A stretch of DNA of 64,000 bases from Pelodera strongyloides (lineage: Eukaryota; Nematoda; Chromadorea; Rhabditida; Rhabditidae): contig JAANDG010000094.1 of the NCBI GenBank assembly GCA_036852015.1, positions 275,487 through 339,486 on the forward strand, written 5' to 3'. The position numbers were made by a program, and so were the translations under genes. Positions 51,601 to 61,809 of the stretch are shown one piece after another. The notes under the pieces are model-generated. The model was not told the origin of the DNA and did not search any database. It was given only the letters and a program-made list of their open reading frames with translations. The stretch's first letter is position 1; each line of letters starts with the position of its first letter.

Positions 51601-53504
51601 GGTACAGAATCTTTTTTAAAGCGAAGTACCGGCCGCTTTTTGAAACGCATCGAGCACACCGGCATTCCTATGCGTCATTTGCAAATGAGCATAATTTAGC
51701 ATAAAAAATAGACCCCAATTAGACCCCACTTCGCTAAATACATAAGAATGTAGCTGTCCACGATGCGTTTCAAAAAATCGACCGGTAGTTCGCTTTAATG
51801 CCTTCTTCCGTACAAAAGTGATACAAATTAATGTTTCTTTTCTAATAGTCAAGTAAGGCTGGACTACAAAAGGCTCAGGCACAGGTTCATGTAAAAAAAG
51901 GGCACAGGTTCATGTAAAAAAAGGGCACAGGTTCATGTAAAAAAAGACTATGATTTCTATTAACAGATACCTACTTTATTATTTTGTACTGGTATTGACA
52001 TTACCTGGGCAGGCAGTCACAAATACAGTACTACGGGCTACCATACTTTTAACTTATGGGAACAAGTAATCTATAAACTATAAACTACAAACTATAAACT
52101 ATAAACTATAAGCTATAAACTAGCAACCTTTAGTTTGATCACAACTCTCTACCCGGTGGTCTGGCCACAAAATCCTACGAGTCAATGGTGAAGGGACTAT
52201 TTTTGCCGGGAAAGAAGATCGTGAGTGATACTTCTAACTATTATATTGAGGCTGTGCTGAGGAATTTAAAGCGAAATACAAGCCGGTTTTTGAAACGCAT
52301 CGAGTAGACCAGAATTCTTATGCGGCTTATGCAAATGCACATAAATTAGAATACAAGATCCAGCCAATTCGAGCAACGTTGCATAAATGCGTAAGAATTC
52401 AGCTTTCCACGATGCCTTTCAAAAACCTGCCAGTAATTCGTTTTAACAATTAGCTGGCTCCTTTACAGACCTTACTTACCCCATGCGGGGTCGTATTGAC
52501 GGCATTGAGTCTATAATTCAAGTATAATTGCGTGTGTTTATGAACAATCTTTCTAATTAAATTTTGTGGTCTCTATGAAAAAAGAGCTTTCAATCAATTT
52601 TATATATTTTTATTATATTAAAGCGAAATGCTAGCCTCTTTGGAAAATTTGCATATGATAAGCAAATCCTATGTATCCTATGCTAATTTTGTACGATCGT
52701 CCACGGCAATCGTACAAAATTAGCATAGGATATATAGGATTTGCTTATCATATGCAAATTTTCCCAAGGGGCTAGCATTTCGCTTTAAAGTTGTTTTTCA
52801 GGATCATGTGGAACCAAAGAACGATCACGGTGTTTCCGCATATAATATGCTAAAAGTCGAGCGACAATTAGGAAAATATGCACTGGAAAGCTGTGGTAGG
52901 TAGAATTTCGTTAAAGCGAAATACCGGCCGGTTTTTGAAACGCATCGTGGACAACTGAATTTTTACGTATTTATGCTAAGTTACTGGAATTTAGCTCGGT
53001 ATTTCATCATAATTTATGCTCATTTTTCATAAGCTGCATGAGAATGCTAATGTACTCGATGTATTTCAAAACCCGACCGGTTTACGCGGCATGCTTGCGG
53101 GAATGGGGCCCAATATGGCGAACTAAATGATGCAACTGTTTGTGAATGTTTTTTTCCCGCGCGATGCAACTGCGCTGTTTCACTGTGGCCTTATGCCAGT
53201 TTAATAATTTAATATTTCGAATTACATTTTGTATTTTAAGAAGACGAAGACTTACTGATGAAAACTCCACTCGAACGTATGTACATCGAGCTTGGCCTAC
53301 AATGCCCTGAGGTAGGCCTTCAATGCTTTACTTTCTTTTTAATACTGATAGTTTCCGGATAACTATTATTTAACAAAAAAATGTGTAAGCGTTTGTGGTG
53401 CGTTAGTTACTCGTACAATTATACTCGGGTCGGGAGTAATCGTATAAAATCTAAACATTTTTTCGGCTTTTGGATAGATTTATTTCTTTGAATAACTCTC
53501 GCTC

Positions 53505-53536
<32 letters not shown>

Positions 53537-55505
53537 ATACAAACCAGAAAGGGACGATGACTCAATACTAATGACTTTGTATGTTTGTTCAAACCTCCAC
53601 TAATATTACTTAAAAATAAAACTAATAAAGTCTAATACCCTTTACTAATACGAAAGTTTAACTGAAAAATTACAATATGAAAAAATGAACTAACGCTTCA
53701 GCTTCGCGCTCGTCGTAAGGACGCAGTCTACAAACCAAAATCTATGAATACCTGCGGACCAAATTTGCCCCGCGGCCAGTCTCGCCTACACCAAAGGTTA
53801 CCCCCTTATCAGTAACTACAAAAAATCTAAGAAATATAATTGAAGCGCCCTTGCGAAGAATTTAGTAACTAAAATAATCCATGATGACAGCAAACAACAA
53901 ATAATAAGAAACTATGCAGAGAATGACGTAGGACACTAAACTAAGCGCCGTGAGGAAAAATATAGGAAACCTTTTGACACAAACTAAAGCTAATTTTGAG
54001 GCATAACGTAAATGTTTAAATGACTAATTGTAAGTATTAACATATGATTTTGCAGCGACCACCCACGTTGGAGGAGCTTGATAAGGTACTCACACACCTT
54101 TTTGTCTCTCTAATTGCACTCCTTTACGAAACCATTAACCAAAAAACGACCTGATATGATACTAATTGTAGAAGTTAACTAAACCACTAACTCGAACAAC
54201 ATATATCTCACTTTTCTAGATAGCATGAGGTTTTCTGTAAAATGTCTGTAGCAGGTATTTGGGATTGAATATCAGGTCGTATTGTAACTACCAGAGCGAA
54301 CGGCATAGAGCATAAGTGAGCAAGTTGTTCGGGGATAGAATGGAACTCTGCTCATATTACTGAAAGTCAAGCTCACTATCCACTAGACCACCCGGTATCT
54401 ATTCAGATGCCGGCCAACATTCGTCACTACTCGATGATGAGAGATGTTGACGACGAGGATTGGAAGAAGAACAACAGACAACAACTGATCGATTACAAGG
54501 AATTTGATAGGTAATTTGGTTTGCTTTCAAACTACAAACTACAAGCTAACTCCCGTACACCTTGGAATATAGACTACAGAATACATGTCTGCAGAACTCC
54601 CGCACTATGTTGAAAGGGCCTTCGAGATCCGAAAATGCACAGAAAGGCACATAATGTCCCACGTGATACATGTTGTTTAGCACAAATTTCACAAAACCAT
54701 GTGTTATACCACTTTAAAATAATTATAATATATCCTCCAGCTCGCCCCTCTCTCCATATCTCTACCAGGAGCATCCTTACGTGAGGAATCAGGATTCAAG
54801 AATTGTGTGCTCAAATTTCGTGCAAGTGACGAGCCGACCGAAGGATAGGTAACCTCCTTTATTTCCTTTTTACTTTTTTTTTAAATTCAAGAAAGAAATT
54901 ATAAAAAAGTTATTAAAGCTATAACAGGTCGTGAGAACTAAGTCTATAAGTTGAAATGGGCAGGTAAAACTGCAACAGATTGACACAAAATTTTAAGCAT
55001 TCCATATGTTGATATGTTATACTATGCAAATTTTTTAGATTTCTCGACAAAATCGACCGTACGCTGGCTGAAGTTCGTGCGATGCCCCGGTACACTTAGG
55101 ATACAGTAAATAAGGATATGGAAACTGAATTCTATTCTACAGACTACGGATACTGTATGCAAAAATCCATTCGTATGGTATATTTTCCTTCTAGTTCCTG
55201 CAAAGTCTATTTTTTTGTATATATCTTTCTTGTTAATAAATAATTGTATATCGCATAAAGCTTGATTATAAATAGAAATAGGAACAGAAAAAAAATAAAC
55301 AAAAAGAAAATAGGAATGTACATCGATAGGAAACGAATGGAAAAAAATCATATCGTACTGTATGTTTTAAATATGTCACTCATTTGGAAAGACAAGTTTT
55401 ATGTATAAAATAAACAATATATAGTAAAAAATATTATTAACTTACCAATTGATCTGCATACAATGTTTGCGCTGCTGCGAATAGTAGTAGAAATATTGAC
55501 CTCAT
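48606..55505 (-). CDS. Predicted secreted cysteine-containing protein, 199 aa (5 exons)
   Basis: I do not recognise this protein. Exons 5' to 3': 55446-55505, 50177-50274, 49443-49587, 48957-49098, 48606-48760. They join in phase to 600 nt (199 aa plus TGA). Exon 1 is a textbook signal peptide (MRSIFLLLFAAAQTLYA, likely cut before DQL) ending in a GTAAGT donor. The mature part has seven cysteines (in LLRCRRW, HLSSCG, KSCTGG, DGCNN, RHCLK, EACVA, NVCHE) and two N-glycosylation sequons (NYT, NFT), with many Trp and Tyr, as in a small disulfide-bonded extracellular domain. The five-exon join rests on matching phases; linking exon 1 across about 5.2 kb is inference. An alternative 5' end is a 9-nt exon, MFY, at 50328-50336, but that would lack a signal peptide. 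The donor after exon 4 was chosen as T|GTAATT because GTACTG gives the wrong phase. A plus-strand gene is nested in intron 1. Confidence 0.62.
49615..49792. mobile_element. Family A MITE in an intron of the secreted-protein gene
   Basis: TTAAAGCGAAATTCCGGCCG to CGACCGGTATTTCGCTTTAA, inserted 27 bp beyond the exon at 49443-49587. Confidence 0.78.
49965..50150 (-). mobile_element. tRNA-derived SINE in an intron of the secreted-protein gene
   Basis: Minus strand starts with a tRNA-like head (GTGGCAGCGCGTTCGTCTC then CCGAGTTCGATTCCGGTCC, A and B boxes) and continues into ACAATTTGTCATCTGGAACTC-type sequence (GCAATTTGTCATCTGGAACT, CTCAGGACCTCTGCGGAAGA). The tail matches the copy at 29,563-29,700. 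Confidence 0.65.
50450..50930. repeat. GA-rich low-complexity tract
   Basis: Long purine-rich plus strand (GAGAGAGAGA, GGGAGAGAGA) just upstream of the plus-strand gene start. Minus-strand reading frames rich in Ser/Leu across it are artefacts. Confidence 0.85.
50995..55099 (+). CDS. Unrecognised multi-exon gene, about 196 aa, nested in an opposite-strand intron
   Basis: I do not recognise this protein. Exons: 50995-51026, 52134-52220, 52802-52895, 53241-53311, 54056-54085, 54407-54510, 54741-54848, 55039-55099 (TAG). Exons 2-8 join in phase with canonical GT-AG sites. Start AACCATGG at 50995 gives MDRDPYKRQK; later motifs include LPGGLATKSYESMVKGLFLP, TPLERMYIELGLQCPE, RPPTLEELDK, LSPYLYQEHPYVRNQDSR and a basic tail ending AMPRYT. 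The protein is hydrophilic, rich in Asp/Glu/Lys/Arg and Tyr, with no signal peptide or membrane segment, so a soluble intracellular protein is likely. One junction is unsolved: exon 1 ends in phase 2 but exon 2 must start in phase 0, so a further 3n+1 nt exon or a different first exon is needed. AATAAA lies at 55235-55240. Introns hold several MITEs. Confidence is in the existence of the gene, not its function. Confidence 0.62.
51455..51505 (+). mobile_element. SINE tail fragment shared with 58.1 kb
   Basis: AAGTCGCCTCAGGCGGCGAT plus AGCCGTCTGGT is repeated exactly at about 58,150-58,181 behind a tRNA-like head. Confidence 0.5.
51616..51798. mobile_element. Family A MITE in intron 1 of the plus-strand gene
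   Basis: TTAAAGCGAAGTACCGGCCG to CGACCGGTAGTTCGCTTTAA; internal ACCCCAATTAGACCCCACTT marks a subfamily shared with the copy at 59,536. Confidence 0.78.
51880..51950. repeat. 24-bp tandem repeat, three copies
   Basis: GGCACAGGTTCATGTAAAAA-type units in the first intron of the plus-strand gene, starting just after the end of a family A MITE. Confidence 0.8.
52266..52446. mobile_element. Family A MITE in the plus-strand gene
   Basis: TTAAAGCGAAATACAAGCCG to CCTGCCAGTAATTCGTTTTAA, with GCGGCTTATGCAAATGCACA inside. Confidence 0.72.
52618..52788. mobile_element. 171-bp almost perfect hairpin MITE
   Basis: TTAAAGCGAAATGCTAGCC and GGCTAGCATTTCGCTTTAA bound arms of about 80 nt that are nearly perfectly complementary (ATGATAAGCAAATCCTATG, TATCCTATGCTAATTTTGTA) around a loop GTCCACGGC. 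It lies 13 bp upstream of the exon at 52802. Confidence 0.85.
52911..53085. mobile_element. Family A MITE, right end truncated
   Basis: Intact left end TTAAAGCGAAATACCGGCCG; the right side stops at ACCCGACCGGTTTACGCGGC, so the last TTTCGCTTTAA is lost. Confidence 0.72.
53505..53537. repeat. TC dinucleotide repeat
   Basis: TCTCTCTCTCTCTCTC in an intron of the plus-strand gene. Confidence 0.85.
54310..54402 (-). mobile_element. tRNA-like SINE head in the plus-strand gene
   Basis: Minus strand: GGGTGGTCTAGTGGATAGTG is a strong A box, as in tRNA-Glu/Asp type genes, followed by GAGTTCCATTCTATCCCC, a degraded B box. It ends only a few bases before the acceptor of exon 6 at 54407. Confidence 0.5.
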
Positions 55506-56299
55506 TTTGCAAAATTATCTGAAAACTGTAATTTTATGTTGTTGCGTAGAATAAAATATATTTTAGGAAAAAATAGGCGGAAAGTAAAGTAATTTTTATA
55601 TGAAATACCGTATTCATACAATAAAATCTCAGTCAGTTCAGAATAATAAACCAGGGGTGCATTCCCTTTAAAGCGACAGGGCCAAAGGCTTACGACTTTT
55701 TAAGCCATAGGATTACCCTGGGGCGGGCTCGCCTCTATTTATGGCCTTGAGTTTTAAGTTTTGAGTTAAGCTCTAAAATTTACTGACAATGCTAAGAATT
55801 GCTGTCGGTTGAGAGTACGTAAATAATGAGATCGTTATGAATTTATGAAAGTCTTATGCAACAAAGTCTTTATTTTAATTATATAAAGAATCAGTCTACA
55901 AACCTAAATCTCTTTTACATGCGATAGTAGAGAAACTACCCGCTACACCCCACTAAACTATGCTTTTCTTGAAACTGAACTCCAGTTAGAATTCCACGGG
56001 TTCAACTTCGTTTGCAAGCATCCAAACTCAAAATTGCATAAATTTTACGCAAACACATAGTATCGTAGTAGTGAAACGGGAAAATTGAGTTTAGCGAGTT
56101 TAAGTTCAACATTAGGGACAACATTTGTCGAGCATTCAACAAGGCGGTTTCGGATGAAAGAGAGTGCGAGTAGTTTAGTTGCAAACCCTTCACATTAAGC
56201 AATTCCCAGCTGGGAATTGGGGCTTTGAGTGAGTGGGAAGTGAGATGAATAAAGGAAGACAAGAAGATGAAGCCACATCTTGGACCACGTGGAAAAAAA

Positions 56300-56385
56300 G
56301 AAGGAGATGGTGCAGTGGTAAAGTGCTACAGTGGGACCAGGACGATGGTGGATCGAAACCACCAAGCAACTTGGGGAAATATATG
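56300..56385 (+). mobile_element. tRNA-derived SINE
   Basis: GGAGATGGTGCAGTGGTAAA (A box) and GATGGTGGATCGAAACCACC (B box) at tRNA spacing, without a matching acceptor stem. Confidence 0.5.
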
Positions 56386-57339
56386 GCTCACCCACTTATG
56401 GCACGCGTCGCACCGGTTTTATGTCGTAAATATGTTTCACAAAGAAATGGACAAGAGGCGCCAGTGGTGCGCGGCACACTCGCGGCACACAAACGAACTT
56501 TGAGAGTTTGCAGTTTGCATCACATTATAGAAAATAGGATTATAGAAATTGAAAAGTAGGAGCCATACGGTAACTTGTACCGAACTTTTAACATTCTTTT
56601 CCAAAGCATGCCTACCAAATTTTTTTCCTCTGGCAACGAAGTCATCTTGAGTCACGCAAAGTTGTGCCTTTTCTATAAGGATTGTGACACGCAATGTGCT
56701 TCTTTAATATGGATTAAGATCGGAATAGACAAATTTGGAAGTACCGTTGAGAAGTTCATTTTGTAACATGTAAAATTAAGAATTTCAGATGAAAAGTTAA
56801 ATAACAATAACTACGGTAGAGCTAACATGAACCTGGCAATTTTACGTAATACTAGCCGGGTACCACAAAAAAAACGTGACAATTACTACATAAAATAATT
56901 TACAAAAAAATAATATTAATAAACCGTTTTATGAAAACAAATTCGACAAACCTCTCTGGCTCATACGAATTTACGTATTTCAAAATCATTCAAAAGGCAC
57001 AACGCTTGGCGAGTCACAATAGAAAATTTTCATAGAAAGAAAAGAATGAAAAAGGAAAAGACTGGCTATTATTTGGGCAATTTACCACAGAAAATGGGAC
57101 ACTTACTGAGTGCGACATGAAGGCAATTTGCAGATATATAAATATACATAATACGTAAGCTTAAAGGGTCAGGCCCACCAAAATACGTACTATATTTTAT
57201 TCTTTTTTTTTTTTGGAAAAATCATGGTTTTCTCATACAAGAAACATTCGAAAAAAAAGTAAAATAGGCTTCTATTAGGTTAACTACATGTGCTTATCAA
57301 TAAGGATAACATATTCAAATAGCTGGCGAATATGATAAT

Positions 57340-57640
57340 CCTCAGGTGGCGCAGTGCCTAAGTCGCTGTCTCAAGAGCAGCGCAGGCACTGCGGCTCGTC
57401 GGTTCGACTCCTGCACCGGACAGCTTCTCATTAGAGTACATTGGTAGCAATTTCGGTTGCGGAGGAAAAATGTGCTCAATCGCTATCCTTGGCCAGGAAG
57501 GGAACTAACTGAAACCAAAACCCCAGAGCAGGCCGGAACGTGTATTTCAGGCACCCGCGCGGAGTTCAGATCTCTTGCGAAGACGGGAGGGTCTATAACC
57601 TTCACCTTTTTAACCTTTTATAGCGTAACAACTTGTACAA
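57340..57640 (+). mobile_element. tRNA-Leu-like SINE
   Basis: CAGGTGGCGCAGTGCCTAAG (A box), CTGTCTCAAGAGCAG (anticodon-like arm with CAA), and CGTCGGTTCGACTCCTGCAC (perfect B box) form a tRNA-like head at 57,340-57,425. About 200 bp of unrelated body follows (GGTAGCAATTTCGGTTGCGG, GCGAAGACGGGAGGGTC). A true tRNA-Leu gene is less likely because the ends do not form a 7-bp acceptor stem. Confidence 0.55.
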
Positions 57641-58069
57641 CGCTTATCAGAAAACGTAACATACATAAAGTATACAGGTAAATCTTGTGAGCTTTAGTAC
57701 TACGATATGGCCTTAGAAAAAGCTCTTTTTGCAAGAAAACTACGAATAATCTGCAAATAATCAACTTTAGTAGTTGAACAAATCATACAACGTGATGTCA
57801 CGTTGCGTGACACAAGCACTAATAACGATAATGTATTCTGTTTGGTTTCAAGTTTCTAGTTTATACGTCAGCATATCTAAAATTATAAAATAAAGTAATG
57901 ATCTTAAATAAATATAATAATTTTCATGGGGCTAAAACTAATCGTATCATATAAAGGAGAAAGGTTTATTTGTCGTCATGTCGGAAACGAAATTCATACT
58001 ACGTTTCAAGAATTTGGTATAAGTGTATAAGGTACAAGCAGTCCATCTTTTCGCAACTCCAAAATAAGC

Positions 58070-58185
58070 AAAAATGAGTCTCAGTAGCTTAATGGCAAGC
58101 AATACGCTTCAGTCATTTTATGTAAGTATGCCCGCCTGTGCAGTATTGGAAAGTCGCCTCAGGCGGCGATAGCCGTCTGGTACAA
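58070..58185 (+). mobile_element. tRNA-derived SINE (second family)
   Basis: GAGTCTCAGTAGCTTAATGG is an A-box head; AAGTCGCCTCAGGCGGCGAT and AGCCGTCTGGT form the tail also found at 51,455-51,505. Confidence 0.5.
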
Positions 58186-59126
58186 CTAATAAGAAAGAAG
58201 TACAATAATTGCTTCAAATTCCCACTGCAGTGAAGGAATGATAAAACTAAAAAAGAAAACGACTAAATAAGGATACTCGTGGTGGAAAAAAAATAAAATG
58301 AAGAAAGAATATGATGATTCAATTGTTTTAACTTTCTTGGCGAGCTTCCTGTCAAAATAATTACGCTGTTGATTGATTGTTGAAGGTTAACGCTAATTAG
58401 GTCATCGTTACTGGGAAACGGGAATGGTAAACGATACTAATTAAGAAAGATGGGACTTAAATAAACACGCGGCGCGCTTCTGGCACACAATTTTCGCGCA
58501 GCTCGAATAACGCAAGGGGCACTGGAAAACTAAATAATTGCAGAAACCACATACCGAAAAAACCATCTGGTGACTGGTTCGTGGTCACTTGGTGACTAGT
58601 TGATGAGAGTTTTCGAGGAAACTTGGTCACCATGTCGTCACGAAGTGGTCATCAAAGGGGCTGGCCCACGAAAAAAAATAGTGAACCGTCACCGAATGAG
58701 TTCCCTTTTCCAATGCAATGGTTATCGTACTATTAGAACAATTAGAAATATCCCATTATTAAAGAAATGTGAAACATAATGAAACGACGCAAATCTCATC
58801 GTTATCACGATCTGTTGATAATAATCAAAATCAATCAGCATGTCATCACTAATATATTATGCATCTCCTTGCTGCGCGCGCTTGTCATAAATTTGCATAG
58901 ATAATTAGCTGATTAATTGTTTTTGAAAGGGGGCGACTATGGGCAATTACTCCATTAACAGATACTGCATAAATTACAAAACATAGAAAATAAAAGAGGA
59001 AATAATTTGTAAATCAAAACTTGTCGTCTACATTGTTCAATTTATCTACTATAGAACAAAAAAAAATTTGCAAAATGATGGAGCTACCCTTTAAATAAAG
59101 GAGCAAGTTCTCTCTCATAATAATTA

Positions 59127-59265
59127 TTAAAGCGAGTTAACCACCAGTTTTTGAAACGCTGCACACCCTTATCTTGTACAAAATATATATAATAGTATAA
59201 TCAAAATAAAAAAAATCGCACATCAAAATTACGTTCAAAAATCGGCCATCATACCGCTTTTACAC
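59127..59265. mobile_element. Diverged family A/C MITE
   Basis: TTAAAGCGAGTTAACCACCA with GTTTTTGAAACGC, then a distant AAAATCGGCCATCATACCGC near 59,260; the right end lacks a clear TTAA. Confidence 0.45.
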
Positions 59266-59535
59266 GGTTCGATGTTATTTCGAATTAGTTTGATAACATG
59301 GGGATAAAAGTGATCGAGCGTGAAAATATTCAATTAGCGCGCGCGAAGCGCGCAGACTTGAAATTTCGCGCGCGCGTTGTCATTTATTAATGAGCGGAAG
59401 GTGGAGATTAATCGAGTGCATGATATTCACTGATAAGGCGACAATCGGGAAAATTTCTTTTATCTTTTTATCACTTTATCTAAGGGAAAAGATAAAGCGA
59501 GGTTTTCTGAAACAAGGAATCATCATACTTACACT

Positions 59536-59712
59536 TTAAAGCGAAATACCGGCCGCTTTTTGAAGCGCATTGCGTACACGTGCTTTCTTATGCAGCATAT
59601 GCAAATGAGCAAAAATTAGAATAAAAACTAGACCCCAATTAGACCCCACTTTGCATAAATGCATAGGAAAGTACTTGAGATACGTTTCGAAAACGCCCGG
59701 TATTTCGCTTTA
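59536..59712. mobile_element. Family A MITE
   Basis: TTAAAGCGAAATACCGGCCG to CGCCCGGTATTTCGCTTTAA; internal ACCCCAATTAGACCCCACTT is shared with the copy at 51,616. Confidence 0.78.
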
Positions 59713-59919
59713 ATTCAAAAAACCTCTCTATCAACTTTCTCCCTCGCGCACTACGGCAAACAACCATATTCGAAAATTAATAAAGTACATGGCAAGAGTC
59801 ATGCCCGACACTTTAGGCTTATTATTTTTAAAGTTCCATTTTTATTTAGAGCCACTCATCTGATTGCTATGCAAAACAAGACAAGCTTATGTTAATAGTT
59901 TGATAAGGATTTCCCTTTG

Positions 59920-59985
59920 CCTCTCTTTCTCTCTCTCTCTTCTCTCTCTCTCTTTCTCTCTCTTTCTGTCTCTCTTACTCTCCAA
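59920..59985. repeat. CT-rich microsatellite
   Basis: CTCTCTCTCTTCTCTCTCTC and variants. Confidence 0.85.
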
Positions 59986-60745
59986 ATCAAGTTAATTCAG
60001 TATTTAGCCATGTGCACATGTGGGAATGCGTCACAAAAAACATCAAAAGCTCAAAAGAAGTCTTCTCACGGAAAATTGAGCTTGCAAAGTTTTTCCGAGT
60101 TAGGGTAAGACGAAAGATCATACGTCCCAAAAAGACGCAGATAAATTAGCATATGTTGTATAGTTAAACGAAAAATCATGGTTCTCAGAGAGGTTGAGAC
60201 AAATTTGCATATCGTGCACAGCATCAGATAGCCAGAAAGAACGTATAGATTCAACCGAAATTTTTTACGTTTCAAAGAGACGTATACAAATTTGCCGCAT
60301 TATAGAAGCACCATCAGAGTTTCGGACTGAATGCTTTGAAAGAATAAACACTTCAAGCGAATAGTGGTTCAGAAACGTGTGAGCATGAATCCCTAACAAA
60401 ATGACAACACACTTATGTTATATCTGTTTACTCTTCTGTTTACATGTTATGTTATATCGGCAAAGTTCCGTCCTAGACCAGAATCAGGGCAATGCACAAA
60501 GTTGGGTAATTAAATCGAGTGATAAAGCGATCTGGTACATGGTTTTTAAACGGAACGCAATTTGCTTATAATAAATGCGGTTGTCCGGGTTCAGAACAAT
60601 TAGAACCACGTGCCATACCGTTTTAAAGTTATAAGCTAAATACATGTAATACACGCGTCAGTAGACGTAGACGAGCGCGTCGCCAGAATTCAAGCCCGCG
60701 TCTTAGTCACTTCTAAACCACACAGCTTTACGGTGCTTGCGAAAA

Positions 60746-60832
60746 GAGAGAGAGAGAGAGAGAGGGCGAGAGAGAGAGAGAGGGAGAGAGAGAGGGAGAG
60801 AGAGAGGGAGAGAGAGAGGGAGAGGTATGTGG
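60746..60832. repeat. GA microsatellite
   Basis: GAGAGAGAGAGAGAGAG with GGGAGAGA interruptions; overlapping minus-strand Ser/Leu frames are artefacts. Confidence 0.88.
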
Positions 60833-61259
60833 AGAGATAAATAGATAGAGGAACGTAAGCAAACAAATACTTCAAAATAGTGAGAATGAGAATTGATCGG
60901 CACTAGAGACGGTAAGAAAATCGAAACAGTAAACTGTACTAGAGGAGGGGAGAAGTCGGTGCCGAAAAGGCACATAAGGGCACAGAAATCTGCATATAAT
61001 GCATACATGGAAAGGCATTCCTCTCGCATCCTTTCAAAACTGCGTGTCACTACCTCTTTAAAGTTTGCTTTAGGCTTTATATGTATGACCTAGAATTGCT
61101 TTTAATTATAGGCGTACTAGGCAATACTGATGAGGTTTATTCTTAGGAGTAGGCTTTATTTAACCATGAACCTTGGCTGACAATCATAGTCATAAAAAAT
61201 ATATATTCTTGTCAATGTACATTTAAACCTCATTTTTGCCTATGCATAGACTATGTATT

Positions 61260-61435
61260 GTTATAGCGAAATTCCGGCCGGTTTTTGGAACACACACCAC
61301 CATTCTTATGCAGCCTATGCAAATGAACATAAATTAAAATAAAAAATCGAGCTAAATTCGAGCAACTTTGCATAAGTACGTAAGAATTCAGTGGTCCACG
61401 ATGCCTTTCAAAAATCGGCCGGTATTTCGCTTTAA
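61260..61435. mobile_element. Family A MITE
   Basis: TTATAGCGAAATTCCGGCCG to CGGCCGGTATTTCGCTTTAA; the left TTAA is mutated to TTAT. Confidence 0.72.
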
Positions 61436-61809
61436 CCCTCCTAGACAGGGCTGTAATATATAATTGGTCTAGCACGCGTACGTATTTTCTCTATAGAAAC
61501 AACAGGATGTTTTCACGTGCGAACGCTTAGACCCTATTTACGTCTTTTGTCCATTTATGCACCAAAGATGCCCAAAAACAAAGAGAAAGGACACAAGGTG
61601 CACGGCGCTAAAATTGCGCAAAATGTTGGCGCCGCACGCATTTGGCGCACATATGGCAAAGTGTTGGTTAAAATTTAAAAGTTCGCCAAAAGTTCGCCAA
61701 ACAGCGATCTATCGGGGATATCCCAGTACTCAGGAATATATAGAAACGGAGGTGGCTCAGGAGAGCAAGAGACTCGCAGAATACAATAGCGTACATTTTT
61801 TTACAGGTA

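Larger units (their letters stand above)
55519..59126. other. Intergenic, SINE-rich, no supported gene
   Basis: Apart from the SINEs listed and single MITE ends near 55,670 (TTAAAGCGACAGGGCC) and 57,163, this stretch holds AT-rich sequence with only short frames. It contains the upstream side of the secreted-protein gene, with an acceptor-like TTTTCAG at 55,519-55,525. Confidence 0.4.

Noticed and set aside
57340..57425. Possible tRNA-Leu(CAA) gene
   Set aside because: Internal promoter boxes are good, but the acceptor stem does not pair and a SINE-like body follows.
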